64,000 nucleotides of DNA, from contig CDGH01000070.1 in NCBI GenBank assembly GCA_000825765.1, positions 124,001 through 188,000 on the forward strand, written 5' to 3'. Made by a program: the position numbers and the translations under genes. Position 1 is the first letter of the stretch. Every line of letters starts with the position of its first letter. The DNA comes from Ehrlichia minasensis (GTDB lineage: Bacteria > Pseudomonadota > Alphaproteobacteria > Rickettsiales > Anaplasmataceae). Below, in pieces: positions 49,155-59,464 of the stretch. The notes below the pieces were generated by a model. It made no database searches. It saw only the letters and a program-made list of their open reading frames with translations, and had not been told where the DNA came from.

Positions 49155-50097
49155 TAATAATAATAAGGAAGATGTTGAACCAAGCATTGAGCAATTTGGA
49201 GGAAATGCTGAATGGTTTAATACAGCAAAAGTTTTATCAGAATGTTTACCTTACATACAACAATTTTCTGGTGAAACATTTGTTATTAAGTATGGTGGAG
49301 CTGCTATGACAGATAGAAAATTAGCAGAAAGTTTTGCTCATGATATTGTTTTACTAAAACAGCTTGGAATTAATCCAATAGTAGTACATGGTGGAGGAAG
49401 CAAGATAAATAGTTTTTTAGAAAAGATTAATAAAAAAAGTACATTCATTAATGGCCTAAGAGTAACTGATGCTGAAACTTTAGAAGTTGTAGAAATGGTA
49501 CTATGTGGGTTGGTAAACAAAGATATTACACAACTTATCAATAAAGCTGGTGGTAATGCTATTGGATTATGTGGTAAAGATGCTAATTTGATAGAAGCAA
49601 AAAAAATTTGCTATACCTATAAAGAGAATCAATCAAATAATGTAGAAAAAATACTAGATATGGGTTTTGTTGGAGAGCCTCATGAAGTTAATACAGATTT
49701 ATTATTTTTTATTGAGGAATCTGATTTCATTCCAATAATAGCACCTGTATGTAGTGGTGAGAATAATATTACATATAATGTTAATGCTGATTTAGTCGCT
49801 GGTGCTCTTGCAAATGCTCTTGCAGCAGCTAAATTAATTATTTTAACAAATGTTCCTGGAGTAACTGATGCTAACGGTAATTTATTATCTGAAATATCAA
49901 TAGGTGATGCAGAAAATCTAATTAAACAAGGTGTTGCAAATTCAGGAATGATTCCAAAATTACAAACTTGTATTAAGGTAGTAAAAGAAGGTTATGGGTC
50001 TGCCCATATCATAGATGGTAGAGTACCACATGTATTATTGTTAGAATTATTTACTGTACATGGAACTGGCACTATGGTGTTAAATAATGATATATAA
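49126..50097 (+). CDS. argB: Acetylglutamate kinase
   Basis: ArgB phosphorylates N-acetylglutamate in arginine synthesis. The 323-residue product has K-Y-G-G-A-A-M, then V-H-G-G-G-S-K-I-N, then N-V-P-G-V-T-D, then G-M-I-P-K-L, all typical of the amino-acid kinase fold. The first 30 residues include five Asn in a row, encoded by an AAT repeat (about 49150-49164) that overlaps the end of engB. This gives a slightly extended N terminus. The two genes are presumably cotranscribed. Confidence 0.93.
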   Translation: MKLHNVLKNNNNNKEDVEPSIEQFGGNAEWFNTAKVLSECLPYIQQFSGETFVIKYGGAAMTDRKLAESFAHDIVLLKQLGINPIVVHGGGSKINSFLEKINKKSTFINGLRVTDAETLEVVEMVLCGLVNKDITQLINKAGGNAIGLCGKDANLIEAKKICYTYKENQSNNVEKILDMGFVGEPHEVNTDLLFFIEESDFIPIIAPVCSGENNITYNVNADLVAGALANALAAAKLIILTNVPGVTDANGNLLSEISIGDAENLIKQGVANSGMIPKLQTCIKVVKEGYGSAHIIDGRVPHVLLLELFTVHGTGTMVLNNDI

Positions 50098-50388
50098 AAA
50101 TTTATCAGATTTATCTAAATTTTTACTTTACATGAAATAATATTCTGAAATATCATTAACTTAAAAGTACATGTACTTAGATCTGACATTTACATTAATG
50201 TGTTATTTTAAGGTTATTAATGACATATCGCAATAATTTTGCGTTTTCTCTAATAATTTATTAAAGTAAATACGTTTTTCTTAATATTTCATACTTAATC
50301 TTATATATCTTTTTTTTTATTGAATTCTTGATTATTTTAATAGTAAATGCTAACTTAAAAAAATGTTTTGTTTTTTTAAGGTAAGTCG

Positions 50389-51552
50389 GTGTGTAATAAA
50401 ATATTATATATGTCTGCTATAAGTTGCTTTGCTTTACTAATTAATCAAGCTATGGCAGACAATTTATCAGTAAATGGTAGCTTAAAATTACAATATGGTA
50501 TTAATAGTAAGGATTTTTCAAGAATGTCAATTAGTGCAAATCCTAATCTAACATATTCATACGATATAAATGATTATGTGACTATTGGATCACATGTAAG
50601 ATTAGGCACAAATTTTATGACTAATGGTGCAGATGATACCACTGGTAGTTTAAATAAAAATATATTAGATATAAACAGTAACACTAGTAGTGCGTATATT
50701 TTTTTAAAATCTCCTTATGCTGGGAATATACAGATTGGATTAACTACTCCTGTCGCTCAAAGCATGAAAACTTCATCTATAGGTAGTAATGGCAATTTTT
50801 CACAATATGTAAGCTTAAAAAATGATACTAAATTTCCATATGGATATAATGTAGATGATACAATTTTAGCTGAACCAAGTATCTATAGTGCTTATTATGG
50901 ATTCTCTGTTCCAGTGATAAGTTATTATTCGCCAAAAATCAAAGGGTTAGAAATTGGTTGTAGCTATATTTTAAAAGATAAAAATGGTGATGTTGGTTAC
51001 AGAAATATTTTTGATGTAGGTGTCAAGTATGAAAATAATTTGTTTTCTGATATTAATTATTCAATATCAGGAACAGTTGAGCATGCTGTAAAAGCACTTT
51101 CTTCAAGTGATGCAAAATTTAATGATTTATTAGCTTATAGTGCTGGTATTTCAGTAAGATATAAAAATTTCACGTTTGCAGGTTCATACGGAAATTTAGG
51201 TAAATCTGGGAAAGAAGAAATTACAATATCTATTCCGAAGACAAATGGTGATAGTAGTAACAACACTAAGAAATTTAAGGTAATCAATAGTCACTTTTAT
51301 GATTTAGGTATAAAATTTGAGACTAATATATTTAACGTAAGTGCAAACTATTTTTATAGTAGTAAAAAGAACAGTGCAGATAATAAACAAGAAGATAATC
51401 ATTCATTTTCAGTCTACACATTGGGATTAGAAAAAGTCTTAGATGATAGATTGTCTTTTTATGCTGATATTATTTATTTTACCGTTGATAGACCAACACT
51501 TAGCAATAACTCAGGATATCTAACTTTAATAGGAGCAAAATTGAGTTTTTAA
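50389..51552 (+). CDS. Outer-membrane porin-like beta-barrel protein
   Basis: This 387-residue protein has a signal peptide (hydrophobic residues 4-20, probable cleavage after Q-A-M-A). The rest is repeated amphipathic strands ending in the terminal Phe of outer-membrane barrels (I-G-A-K-L-S-F). The pattern fits the gram-negative porin superfamily; Y-S-Y-D, Q-Y-V-S-L-K-N-D and Y-Y-S-P-K-I-K-G-L-E-I-G are typical porin strands. It is distinct from the P28/OMP-1 surface family of Ehrlichia as far as I can judge. The start is GTG with AAGG about 10 bases upstream; an ATG seven codons later is the alternative. A perfect stem-loop follows the stop. Confidence 0.8.
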   Translation: MCNKILYMSAISCFALLINQAMADNLSVNGSLKLQYGINSKDFSRMSISANPNLTYSYDINDYVTIGSHVRLGTNFMTNGADDTTGSLNKNILDINSNTSSAYIFLKSPYAGNIQIGLTTPVAQSMKTSSIGSNGNFSQYVSLKNDTKFPYGYNVDDTILAEPSIYSAYYGFSVPVISYYSPKIKGLEIGCSYILKDKNGDVGYRNIFDVGVKYENNLFSDINYSISGTVEHAVKALSSSDAKFNDLLAYSAGISVRYKNFTFAGSYGNLGKSGKEEITISIPKTNGDSSNNTKKFKVINSHFYDLGIKFETNIFNVSANYFYSSKKNSADNKQEDNHSFSVYTLGLEKVLDDRLSFYADIIYFTVDRPTLSNNSGYLTLIGAKLSF

Positions 51553-51563
51553 ACAAATATAAA

Positions 51564-51590
51564 TAGTGAAGCCTTTTTATGGCTTCACTA
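51564..51590 (+). terminator. Hairpin after the porin gene
   Basis: TAGTGAAGCC (51564-51573) pairs with GGCTTCACTA (51581-51590) around a 7-base loop: a perfect 10-bp stem just after the porin stop. There is no long U-run, so it may act as an mRNA stabiliser or a weak terminator. Confidence 0.6.
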
Positions 51591-51764
51591 AATAATTGGT
51601 ATGACTGATTTTCTAATAAAATTTTGACAATAAATTAACAGTATGATAACTAATTACAGTGCTTTAAGTTAATGCTTATTAAATATATAGTTGAAGTGTT
51701 ATCAATTTTTTTAATGCGTTTCCTTAAATTAATTAGCATTATATTTATGTTCTAAAATTTTAAT

Positions 51765-52613
51765 ATGGAAGAAAAACAGAAAAAAGCAGTTAATTGGTTT
51801 ACAACATTACAAAATCAGCTTCTCTCTAAATTTGTATCAATAGAAAAAGAGTTTTCTTCTTATTCTCCACAAGTAGATCATAAAAACTGGGAAAGGCCAG
51901 GAGGTGGAGGAGGGTACTCGATAATAATATATGGTAAAGTTTTTGAAAAAGCTGGAATAAATGTTTCAGAAGTATATGGGGATATTACAAAAACACATGA
52001 ATTATCTCATGTATTAAATAATTCTGAGATCTTCAATTCCTCTTCAGAAAAAAAATTTTGGGCAAGTGGAATTTCTGTTGTTGCACATATGTGTTCTCCA
52101 TTTGTACCAGCTATACATATGAATACAAGATTTATTTGTATGTCAGACAAAAGCTGGTTTGGCGGTGGAGTAGATTTAACTCCTACATATAAAAATACAG
52201 AAGATCAAGAGCTTTTTCATGATAATTTACGTAAAATTTGTGATCAACATAACAAACAGTATTATAATAAATTTAAACAACAATGTGATGAGTACTTTTT
52301 TTTACATCATAGGCAAGAACCACGAGGTATAGGTGGAATATTTTATGATAACATAAATTCAGGAAATTGGGAAAATGATTTTCAATATACTCAAGCAGTA
52401 GGTAAATTTTTGTTAGATGTATACCCAATTATTATAAGCAGAAATTTGAATAAACAATGGACTGCAGAAGAACGTGAATATCAGTTAATTAAACGTGGAA
52501 GATATGTAGAATTTAACTTAATTTATGATAGAGGTACTAAATTTGGTTTATTAACAAATGGAAACCCTGATGCAATAATGATGTCTATGCCTCCTGTAGT
52601 AAAATGGAAGTAA
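51765..52613 (+). CDS. hemF: Oxygen-dependent coproporphyrinogen III oxidase
   Basis: HemF oxidatively decarboxylates coproporphyrinogen III in haem synthesis. The 282-residue product has R-P-G-G-G-G-G-Y-S, then H-M-N-T-R-F, then W-F-G-G-G-V-D-L-T-P-T-Y, then R-G-I-G-G-I-F-Y-D, then R-R-G-R-Y-V-E-F-N-L-I-Y-D-R-G-T-like segments and a terminal M-S-M-P-P-V-V-K-W, all diagnostic. It stands alone between non-coding gaps. Confidence 0.96.
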   Translation: MEEKQKKAVNWFTTLQNQLLSKFVSIEKEFSSYSPQVDHKNWERPGGGGGYSIIIYGKVFEKAGINVSEVYGDITKTHELSHVLNNSEIFNSSSEKKFWASGISVVAHMCSPFVPAIHMNTRFICMSDKSWFGGGVDLTPTYKNTEDQELFHDNLRKICDQHNKQYYNKFKQQCDEYFFLHHRQEPRGIGGIFYDNINSGNWENDFQYTQAVGKFLLDVYPIIISRNLNKQWTAEEREYQLIKRGRYVEFNLIYDRGTKFGLLTNGNPDAIMMSMPPVVKWK

Positions 52614-53245
52614 CTTATATATGTATTGCTCTATTGTTCTGTAATTTATCTTTACTTTTATACTTTATTTAATCTTTCTAAATCCATATTTTTTACCACT
52701 TTAATAAGATATAAATAACACTCATGTTTTTCAATATAAACTAACTCAGTCATAAATTTACTATTGTTAGTAGCACAAAAATTTATAAATGACACTGTTT
52801 AATTACGTAGTACTAACAAACTCTTGGTGATATTTTCTTACACCATTGTCAATAAATGTGGATTTAAGAATTTCTTAGATGATGATTTAAATGAAGTTTG
52901 CAGTTAATCAAACTACAGTTTATTACCTTACCCGCATGCACTATAATGAATAATGATAAACAACTATTTATATTGATTAAAGTATAATTATAAAGTTTGT
53001 GCAAGTTTTATCTTTGTCAATAGAGCGATGATTTTATTTATACCAATATTATTATCCAGATTTTTATAATTCATAAGTATACAAATTTAATTAATATTAC
53101 ATCTTAAAAGCGTTACCACTTCCTTTTATCAATTGATAATAAACAAATAATATTACTTTATATACATTATAGAATAAGATTATTTTTAATATACAAATTG
53201 AATCAGCTAATTTTTAATATAATTTCATTTAACTCATATTAAACA
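52614..53245. other. Non-coding gap between hemF and rmuC
   Basis: About 0.63 kb between convergent genes. Nothing recognisable was seen. Confidence 0.5.
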
Positions 53246-54553
53246 TCAACTATCAAAATTTTCCAATATTTTCTTTGATGTTCTAACACCTAAATGTTTT
53301 AAATTCTCAGTACGTGATAAAATATTGCCATTTCCTTCTGACAATTTCTTCATTGCATCACTATAAACACCATTTAAAACATTTATTTGTTTGCCAAGCT
53401 TTTGCATATCCGATACAAATCCTACTATTTTATCGTACAATGCTCCACCTTGACGTGCTATTTCTATAGTGTTACGATTCTGACGCTCTAATCTCCAAAC
53501 AGATTCAATAGTTCTTAAAGTAGCAAACAATGTTGATGGACAGACTATTACTATTTTCTTATTCCATGCATAATCATGTAACATAACATCTTCTTGCATT
53601 GCAAGAGAATATGCACCTTCTATAGGAATGAACATCAACACAAAATCTGGTGTCTTTAATTTATCTATATTTTGATATTTTTTATTTGACAATACATTAA
53701 CATGCAATCTTACAGATGTAATAAACTGTTTTAGTAAGACATCTTTTGATTCTTCTGATTTTGTTGAAAAATATTTTTCATAATGAGTTAAAGATACTTT
53801 TGAATCAATAATTAAATGTTTATTTTCTGGTAAATTAACAATAGCATCAGGTTGTTGTTTATTACCTTCACTGTTTTGTAAATCCATGCCTGCACCATGT
53901 AAAATATAATCCTGGTTTTTTCTTAAACCAGAACTTTCTAATATTTTCTCCAAAATCATTTCTCCCCAATTTCCTTGAACTTTAACATTTCCTTTTAAAA
54001 CGTTAGCTAAATTCTCAGCTTGTAAGGTAATTTTTTCATTTGCAAGTACAATCCTTTGAATTTCTTGTTTTAACAAAAATTGCTCTTTATTATGCACATC
54101 AAATGAATCATCAACTTTCTTTTTAAATAAGTTAATGTGTTCTTGTAATGGATTTAATATTCTACTTAAACTTTCTTGAGATATCTTATTGAATTTATCT
54201 GTTTTTTCATCAAAAATACGATTTGCTAGATTTTCAAAATATGACTTGTACTTTTCATCAATTGTAGCAAATTCATTTTTATACAAATCAATGTTATATT
54301 TTAAAGTCTTTTTTTCAAACTCTAATTCTGTAATCTTACTTTGCATATTCTGTAATTCAATAGAAAATTGATTGTTTTTACTTCTTAAATCATCATTTTC
54401 AAGTTCTAATTTCTGAATTTTTCTTTCCAAATCATCTTTAATCATACAAAGAATTCTATAATCAAACTTTGATATTCTACTTTTTAATGCAATAAAATAA
54501 CTAACTGATGCTATTAACAAACCTTCTAAAATACATATAACAGTTATTGTCAT
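53246..54553 (-). CDS. rmuC: DNA recombination protein RmuC homologue
   Basis: RmuC is a nuclease-like protein linked to limiting inversions and rearrangements at repeats. The 435-residue product has an N-terminal membrane anchor (about 5-25) and a long coiled coil (about 35-190). The RmuC domain follows, with G-N-W-G-E-M-I-L-E-K-I-L-E-S-S-G-L, then D-S-K-V-S-L, then F-I-P-I-E-G-A-Y. All expected domains are present. It is relevant that this window contains repeated and inverted gene fragments. Confidence 0.92.
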   Translation of the reverse strand: MTITVICILEGLLIASVSYFIALKSRISKFDYRILCMIKDDLERKIQKLELENDDLRSKNNQFSIELQNMQSKITELEFEKKTLKYNIDLYKNEFATIDEKYKSYFENLANRIFDEKTDKFNKISQESLSRILNPLQEHINLFKKKVDDSFDVHNKEQFLLKQEIQRIVLANEKITLQAENLANVLKGNVKVQGNWGEMILEKILESSGLRKNQDYILHGAGMDLQNSEGNKQQPDAIVNLPENKHLIIDSKVSLTHYEKYFSTKSEESKDVLLKQFITSVRLHVNVLSNKKYQNIDKLKTPDFVLMFIPIEGAYSLAMQEDVMLHDYAWNKKIVIVCPSTLFATLRTIESVWRLERQNRNTIEIARQGGALYDKIVGFVSDMQKLGKQINVLNGVYSDAMKKLSEGNGNILSRTENLKHLGVRTSKKILENFDS

Positions 54554-55451
54554 ATTTTTATATTCTTAACTTTTTAATATCTATACATATTCAAATATAA
54601 TTATACATCTATATTAAATAATAAAAAAGTAAAAGCTAATTCAGTTAATATTGATACTTTACAAGAATTGCTTATATATAAGGGATGGAGTATATTTTAT
54701 TACTTTATTAAGAGAATCTATAGAGAACTGTAAATCTTTGATTCAGCTTCAAATATAAATTATCATCCATAAAAAAAGAGAATTCCATTGTATAAGCTTA
54801 TCTGTCATTTTCCATAATATATATTATGTAATTATATTTTTTAAGATTTAAATTTAAAGATAGAAAGATCAACAATCTATTTTTAAAACACTATTGTGTG
54901 ATTAAGTTAGTTATGGATATTACATAAACTAATATGGATATTAATAATAATATTTGCACATACATAAAATTGCGCACAAACATAGAAAAGTATCTGTTTT
55001 TGCTGTGTTGAAGAACATACACTGAGTATAGCATTATAAAAATTTTAAAACTAGTACATTCTTAGGTATTTACTCTAAAATACCAAAGAATAGTTCTCCA
55101 CATATCAGAATTATTGTAAAAATATGTTGACTAAAGGTTGTTTATAAGAGATAAAATTGAAAGTAATACAAATGTTTACAAATTAAGGAACTATATTCAA
55201 AATTCAGAATTTAATAACCTATAGTAGATCAGAAGATCCAAAATAGAATATAAAACCAACTTTTATATAGAACACACCGTTAATTAGTTATTCTATTGCT
55301 CTACCCTGCTCTGTAACTTTCCAGCAAATAACATTTAATATAAATCAAGTACTGTAAAATTGTAGAAAAATGTAAAATGAATGAACACATACTGAACAGG
55401 AAATACAAATCCAGCATAAATAATAAAAACTAAACTTAAAATAAAAATTTA
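54554..55451. other. Non-coding gap between rmuC and virB8
   Basis: About 0.9 kb, both flanking genes on the minus strand. No frame, RNA gene or clear repeat was found. Confidence 0.5.
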
Positions 55452-56129
55452 TTAATCAAGTTTCTTATAATCATGTACAACAAATTCTAATGGCATAATG
55501 CCTGATATAGCCATCTTAATGCTAGATAAAGAAAAAGTAACCAACACTTTATGGGATTTAACATGTGATGCTATACCATTTTCCGAAGCTCGTGTTTGAA
55601 ACGTGACAATAGCACTATTCAAAGAAGTAAAATCTTTTGATAAAAGCTTAATATTATTAATTGTAGTTTCAATAGACATAGTTTTATATTTTGCGTCAGT
55701 GTAATGATTAGAATCTACCATCTCTTTAAACGCTAAGTATATTTTCCTCGAAGAGTTATTCTTTACAAAATTAAATTGTATATCTAAATCTTTATGTAAA
55801 TATGACTCATACCTTTTTACATATTGTGCAACAAGATATTGTGACAATAAAGTTTCTTCACTTTCCTCATTATTAGTACTCAATTTCTTTATTACAGAAA
55901 ACTCATCAGTGTAACGTTCCGTATATTTAACAAAAGAAAAATCTGTTTTTAATGGAAAATATGCAAACATATCAAGTATCAATATTAACAACATGGAAGA
56001 TAAGAAAAGTGATATTATAAGCAACCAAGCCCTTTCAGTAACACATAATAAATAACGGCTACAATACCAATCAAAAGCATCCTGAAAATATTTACTACTT
56101 CCAATATATCTATTGTTATTATGATCCAT
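55452..56129 (-). CDS. virB8: Type IV secretion protein VirB8 (orphan copy)
   Basis: VirB8 is an inner-membrane assembly factor of the VirB/D4 type IV secretion system. The 225-residue product has a cytoplasmic N terminus with W-Y-C-S-R-Y-L-L-C-V-T-E-R-A-W, one membrane helix at about 35-55, and a periplasmic NTF2-like domain. That domain has Y-V-x-R-Y-E-S-Y near 108-115 and the C-terminal P-L-E-F-V-V-H-D-Y strand. No other virB gene is near. Ehrlichia species are known to carry two virB8 copies, one separate from the virB8-D4 cluster; this fits that separate copy. Confidence 0.85.
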   Translation of the reverse strand: MDHNNNRYIGSSKYFQDAFDWYCSRYLLCVTERAWLLIISLFLSSMLLILILDMFAYFPLKTDFSFVKYTERYTDEFSVIKKLSTNNEESEETLLSQYLVAQYVKRYESYLHKDLDIQFNFVKNNSSRKIYLAFKEMVDSNHYTDAKYKTMSIETTINNIKLLSKDFTSLNSAIVTFQTRASENGIASHVKSHKVLVTFSLSSIKMAISGIMPLEFVVHDYKKLD

Positions 56130-56339
56130 AAAATTCTACATAAACATTAATATAAGAGTATAAGTAACATTACTTTAGAAGTAGTAATACTACTAAATTT
56201 GTATAATTACCATAAAAACCCTTTTAAAGTTTAGAATAACAACATACAGTTAAAATACATATAATATTTTGTACAAATCATAAATATAGATTTTTTTAAG
56301 TGCTTAAATCTTATTTAGTGTAGTTTTTCTCAATAATAT

Positions 56340-57605
56340 ATGGTAAACAGAAATTTATTAGCTATTATATATAATTTTGCATTACTTATGATTCATAAAT
56401 TCAGTTTAAAAATTTTTATTCCCATAATTCTTGCTATAATTTCATACCATGTAAATCAAAAATGGATATTTGAATTTGCTAAAGCATTTGGAGATATTTT
56501 TATTAATTTATTGAAATTAATTAGCTTACCAGTAGTTTTTTTTTCAATTACATCAACAATCTCTGGATTAGCAAATTTAATCGAAATAAAAAATTTGATA
56601 AAAAAAACCATGTTCTATACTGTATCTACTACAATAGTTGCAGCAACTATAGCACTTACAATGTATTTATTAATTGATCCATCAAAAAAAGCACTTGTAC
56701 TAAATGTACTACATACTAATGAACATATTAATACTCCAGATTATTTATCATATTTAATTTCAATATTACCACACAATTTCATCAAAGTATTTTTAGATAA
56801 TAATGTAATAGGATGTGTTATACTTGCCTTCCTAATGGGAGGATCTCTATTAGTATTACCTGATAAAAATAAACGTGAATTACTACATAAAGTTCTTGAT
56901 GCACTTTTCGATACATTTTTAGAAATAGCAAAATTTATACTGAAACTAATGCCTATAGCACTGTGGTCATTTATTACTGTATTATTATATAATACTGAAG
57001 AAGGATATAATTTATCAAGTATTTTAAAATATCTACTATGTATAATGTTAGCAAATTTTATACAGGCATTTATCATTTTACCATTATTGTTAAAATTAAA
57101 AAAAATTCCTGTAACAGAAACATTTCGTGGCGTATTACCAGCATTAACTATAGCATTTTTTTCAAAATCCTCTACAGCAACATTACCAACTACTCTTCGT
57201 TGCGCACAAGATAATTTAAAGATTTCAAAACAAATATCATCATTTATATTACCAATCTGCACAACTATTAATATGAATGCATGTGCTGCATTTATATTAA
57301 TCACAGTATTTTTTGTATCAGAAATGAATGAATATACATTTTCCATTGGCGAAATGTTTTTATGGATATTCCTAGCAACAGGAGCTGCTATTGGTAATGC
57401 AGGAGTACCAATGGGATGTTATTTTATGGCTATGAGCTATCTTATATCAATGAAAGTACCTTTAAGTATCATGGGAATTATATTACCTGTGTATACAATA
57501 ATAGATATGTTTGAAACCGCAATAAATGTATGGTCAGACGTATGCATTGCACAAATAATAAATAAAGAGTATAGCATTTCAACTAAAGAAAACGAAAAAA
57601 ATTAG
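56340..57605 (+). CDS. Dicarboxylate/amino-acid:cation symporter
   Basis: This 421-residue integral membrane protein belongs to the sodium:dicarboxylate symporter family (DAACS, GltP-like). Eight or more hydrophobic segments are visible, with the reentrant S-K-S-S-T-A-T-L-P-T-T serine-rich motif and I-N-M-N-A-C-A-A-F, which corresponds to the N-M-D-G-type ligand helix. D-M-F-E-T-A-I-N-V is near the end, where the classical R-D-x-x-x-x-N motif would lie but with a changed arginine, so the substrate may differ from glutamate. The import of C4 acids or amino acids would suit an obligate intracellular life. Confidence 0.88.
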   Translation: MVNRNLLAIIYNFALLMIHKFSLKIFIPIILAIISYHVNQKWIFEFAKAFGDIFINLLKLISLPVVFFSITSTISGLANLIEIKNLIKKTMFYTVSTTIVAATIALTMYLLIDPSKKALVLNVLHTNEHINTPDYLSYLISILPHNFIKVFLDNNVIGCVILAFLMGGSLLVLPDKNKRELLHKVLDALFDTFLEIAKFILKLMPIALWSFITVLLYNTEEGYNLSSILKYLLCIMLANFIQAFIILPLLLKLKKIPVTETFRGVLPALTIAFFSKSSTATLPTTLRCAQDNLKISKQISSFILPICTTINMNACAAFILITVFFVSEMNEYTFSIGEMFLWIFLATGAAIGNAGVPMGCYFMAMSYLISMKVPLSIMGIILPVYTIIDMFETAINVWSDVCIAQIINKEYSISTKENEKN

Positions 57606-58127
57606 TTATAGAATCAAATAGATGTGCACCTAATTGACTAAATGTTCTCTAATGTACTGCTCAACCAATAATTTTTGGAACAATTATTTTAAATTATTAT
57701 CAAAGCTCATAACTTTATTATTATTCAATATTGAAAAGCTTTTAGATTTTACTTACTATATAACTCTAATATCTTAGTATTATTTCACTAAAATGCTATT
57801 TTATACATAAAATTCCTTTAAATATTTTAATTTTTAAAATAAATATTTTTATGAAAAACAATACAAAAAATTTATTTTTTTGACGAAAATAAGATACTGT
57901 GTTTTATTGATAATTATATAATGAATAGACTGATGGAAATAAAAATGCATAAAAGACAATGATATGCAAAACATATATAATTGCAGAATCTTGCCTAAAA
58001 CATGCTAAGTATAAGACATATATAAAATAATTGTTCCTAAAAAATCCTGAAATATTCAACAAAAATATTATTGAGTAAACTATTTAATACATTAACATAA
58101 GATTCAACTTAATAATAATTACGCACT
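57606..58127. other. Non-coding gap containing a prfA relic
   Basis: 522 bases between convergent genes. The first part contains a fragment of the prfA 5' end (listed separately). The rest is A+T-rich without features. Confidence 0.5.
57629..57735 (-). pseudogene. prfA: Short relic of the prfA 5' end
   Basis: On the minus strand the sequence reads I-L-N-N-N-K-V-M-S-F-D-N-N-L-K, a stop, then L-F-Q-K, corresponding to [20 protein letters not shown] of prfA. The following bases also match the region coding for I-L-E-D-T-S-Q-L. Nothing more of prfA follows. It is the third copy of this 5' end in the window. Confidence 0.72.
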
Positions 58128-59111
58128 CTATAATGTATTAGAACATTGATCATTATAAATTATAGTATAATTTTTTAATACTGAACTCGGATTAGTAACA
58201 TTTTCTACATCAACATATACACCATCAAGTGACCGAGAAAATGATTTAACTTCACAAGTACATGACATATCAAAGCTGAAGTCATCTTTAATAACAGAGC
58301 TATCAAATAGATCAAAAGTTATGTTATCATAAACTGCAAAATAATTTTTTATTGAATTACTAGAATAATTTTTAAAAGCAATAAATTTCATCGCATTAGA
58401 TAGTAATTCTGACCAAGTCATAAAAGAAATATCACAGGTATCATAATATAGTGATTCATTATCAGAATATATATTATGCATATTATCACGCAGAACCAGA
58501 CCATTATTATTATAATAGTACGTATTATATTTATTATCTAATAAACTCAAAACAATATAAGTATCTGAAAAGCATAAATTACCTAAATTATCATAACAAA
58601 AAGTCTTTTTCTTAGAAGCATTGCTATTTTCACCAACCATTACATGATCATCAATAAAGTACGGTATCTTATTCTCATCCAAAAAATAAAGTTTTTTACT
58701 TTGTTTATCATAAAAATATGCATTATTTTGCAAATCAATAAGATTTAAGTAAAGATCATCATCATTTATACTGTTGATTGCACAATTATGAATAACAAGA
58801 TTCATTTTTTTTCTATAAGATGTAGTAACACATGGAGGATTACACTGTAAAAACTTATACATATCTTTTGTATGCAATAAAGCGGCAGCACAAAACCCAT
58901 TATCATCAACAACCTTTATATTTTCTCCTTTAACAAGCAATATAAAATGATTTTTAAAAGATTCAGTAATACAAATACAGTAATCTTTTATATCTATTAT
59001 ACTAAGTGTAGTATCCAATATATTTTCAATATTATGACGTGATTCTTCTATTTTTTTTAATAAAAAGCTTCTTGTAAGAACAGAAGTACTAGAATTATTA
59101 ACTAACATCAT
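58128..59111 (-). CDS. Unknown 327-residue protein rich in Asn, Asp and Tyr
   Basis: I do not recognise this protein. It is rich in Asn, Asp, Tyr and Ser, with several short Tyr/Asp strands (Y-F-Y-D-K-Q-S-K-K-L-Y-F-L-D-E-N, Y-Y-Y-N-N-N-G-L-V-L-R-D-N) spaced like a beta-repeat fold. About ten cysteines are scattered through it. No signal peptide or membrane segment is seen. It does not carry the motifs of family A or B, although its composition and gene environment are similar. It is transcribed alone and could also start one codon later. Confidence 0.7.
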   Translation of the reverse strand: MMLVNNSSTSVLTRSFLLKKIEESRHNIENILDTTLSIIDIKDYCICITESFKNHFILLVKGENIKVVDDNGFCAAALLHTKDMYKFLQCNPPCVTTSYRKKMNLVIHNCAINSINDDDLYLNLIDLQNNAYFYDKQSKKLYFLDENKIPYFIDDHVMVGENSNASKKKTFCYDNLGNLCFSDTYIVLSLLDNKYNTYYYNNNGLVLRDNMHNIYSDNESLYYDTCDISFMTWSELLSNAMKFIAFKNYSSNSIKNYFAVYDNITFDLFDSSVIKDDFSFDMSCTCEVKSFSRSLDGVYVDVENVTNPSSVLKNYTIIYNDQCSNTL

Positions 59112-59464
59112 TCTATATAATAATTTAAGAATATATATTAATATATAAATATTTTTATTTTATATCTACATATATTTAATTAAAATTATCTAATATTTTA
59201 TATCTTTTTTAATTTTAATATACAATTTGCAATAGAAGTACTATAGCACCTGTAATATTTACAATTTAGTTATTCTAAATCTACAAAGGTATTTCTTAAG
59301 ATATATTTTTATCTGAATATGTTTGCTTCACTCTAATAGAACGTAAAAGTAATCATTTATTATATAGATTTTACTTAACACAAAAATTCTCTATTACACT
59401 TTTGATAATCAAGTAATATTTTTGAATACATAAACACTGTAACAGTAATTAACTAAATAATTAA
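59112..59464. other. Non-coding gap
   Basis: 353 bases between two minus-strand genes, A+T-rich, with nothing recognised. Confidence 0.45.

Noticed and set aside
56741-57346. A 201-codon frame antisense to the symporter gene
   Set aside because: It lies wholly within a well-supported transporter gene on the other strand, has no ribosome-binding site and no recognisable motif; it is a shadow of a biased coding sequence.
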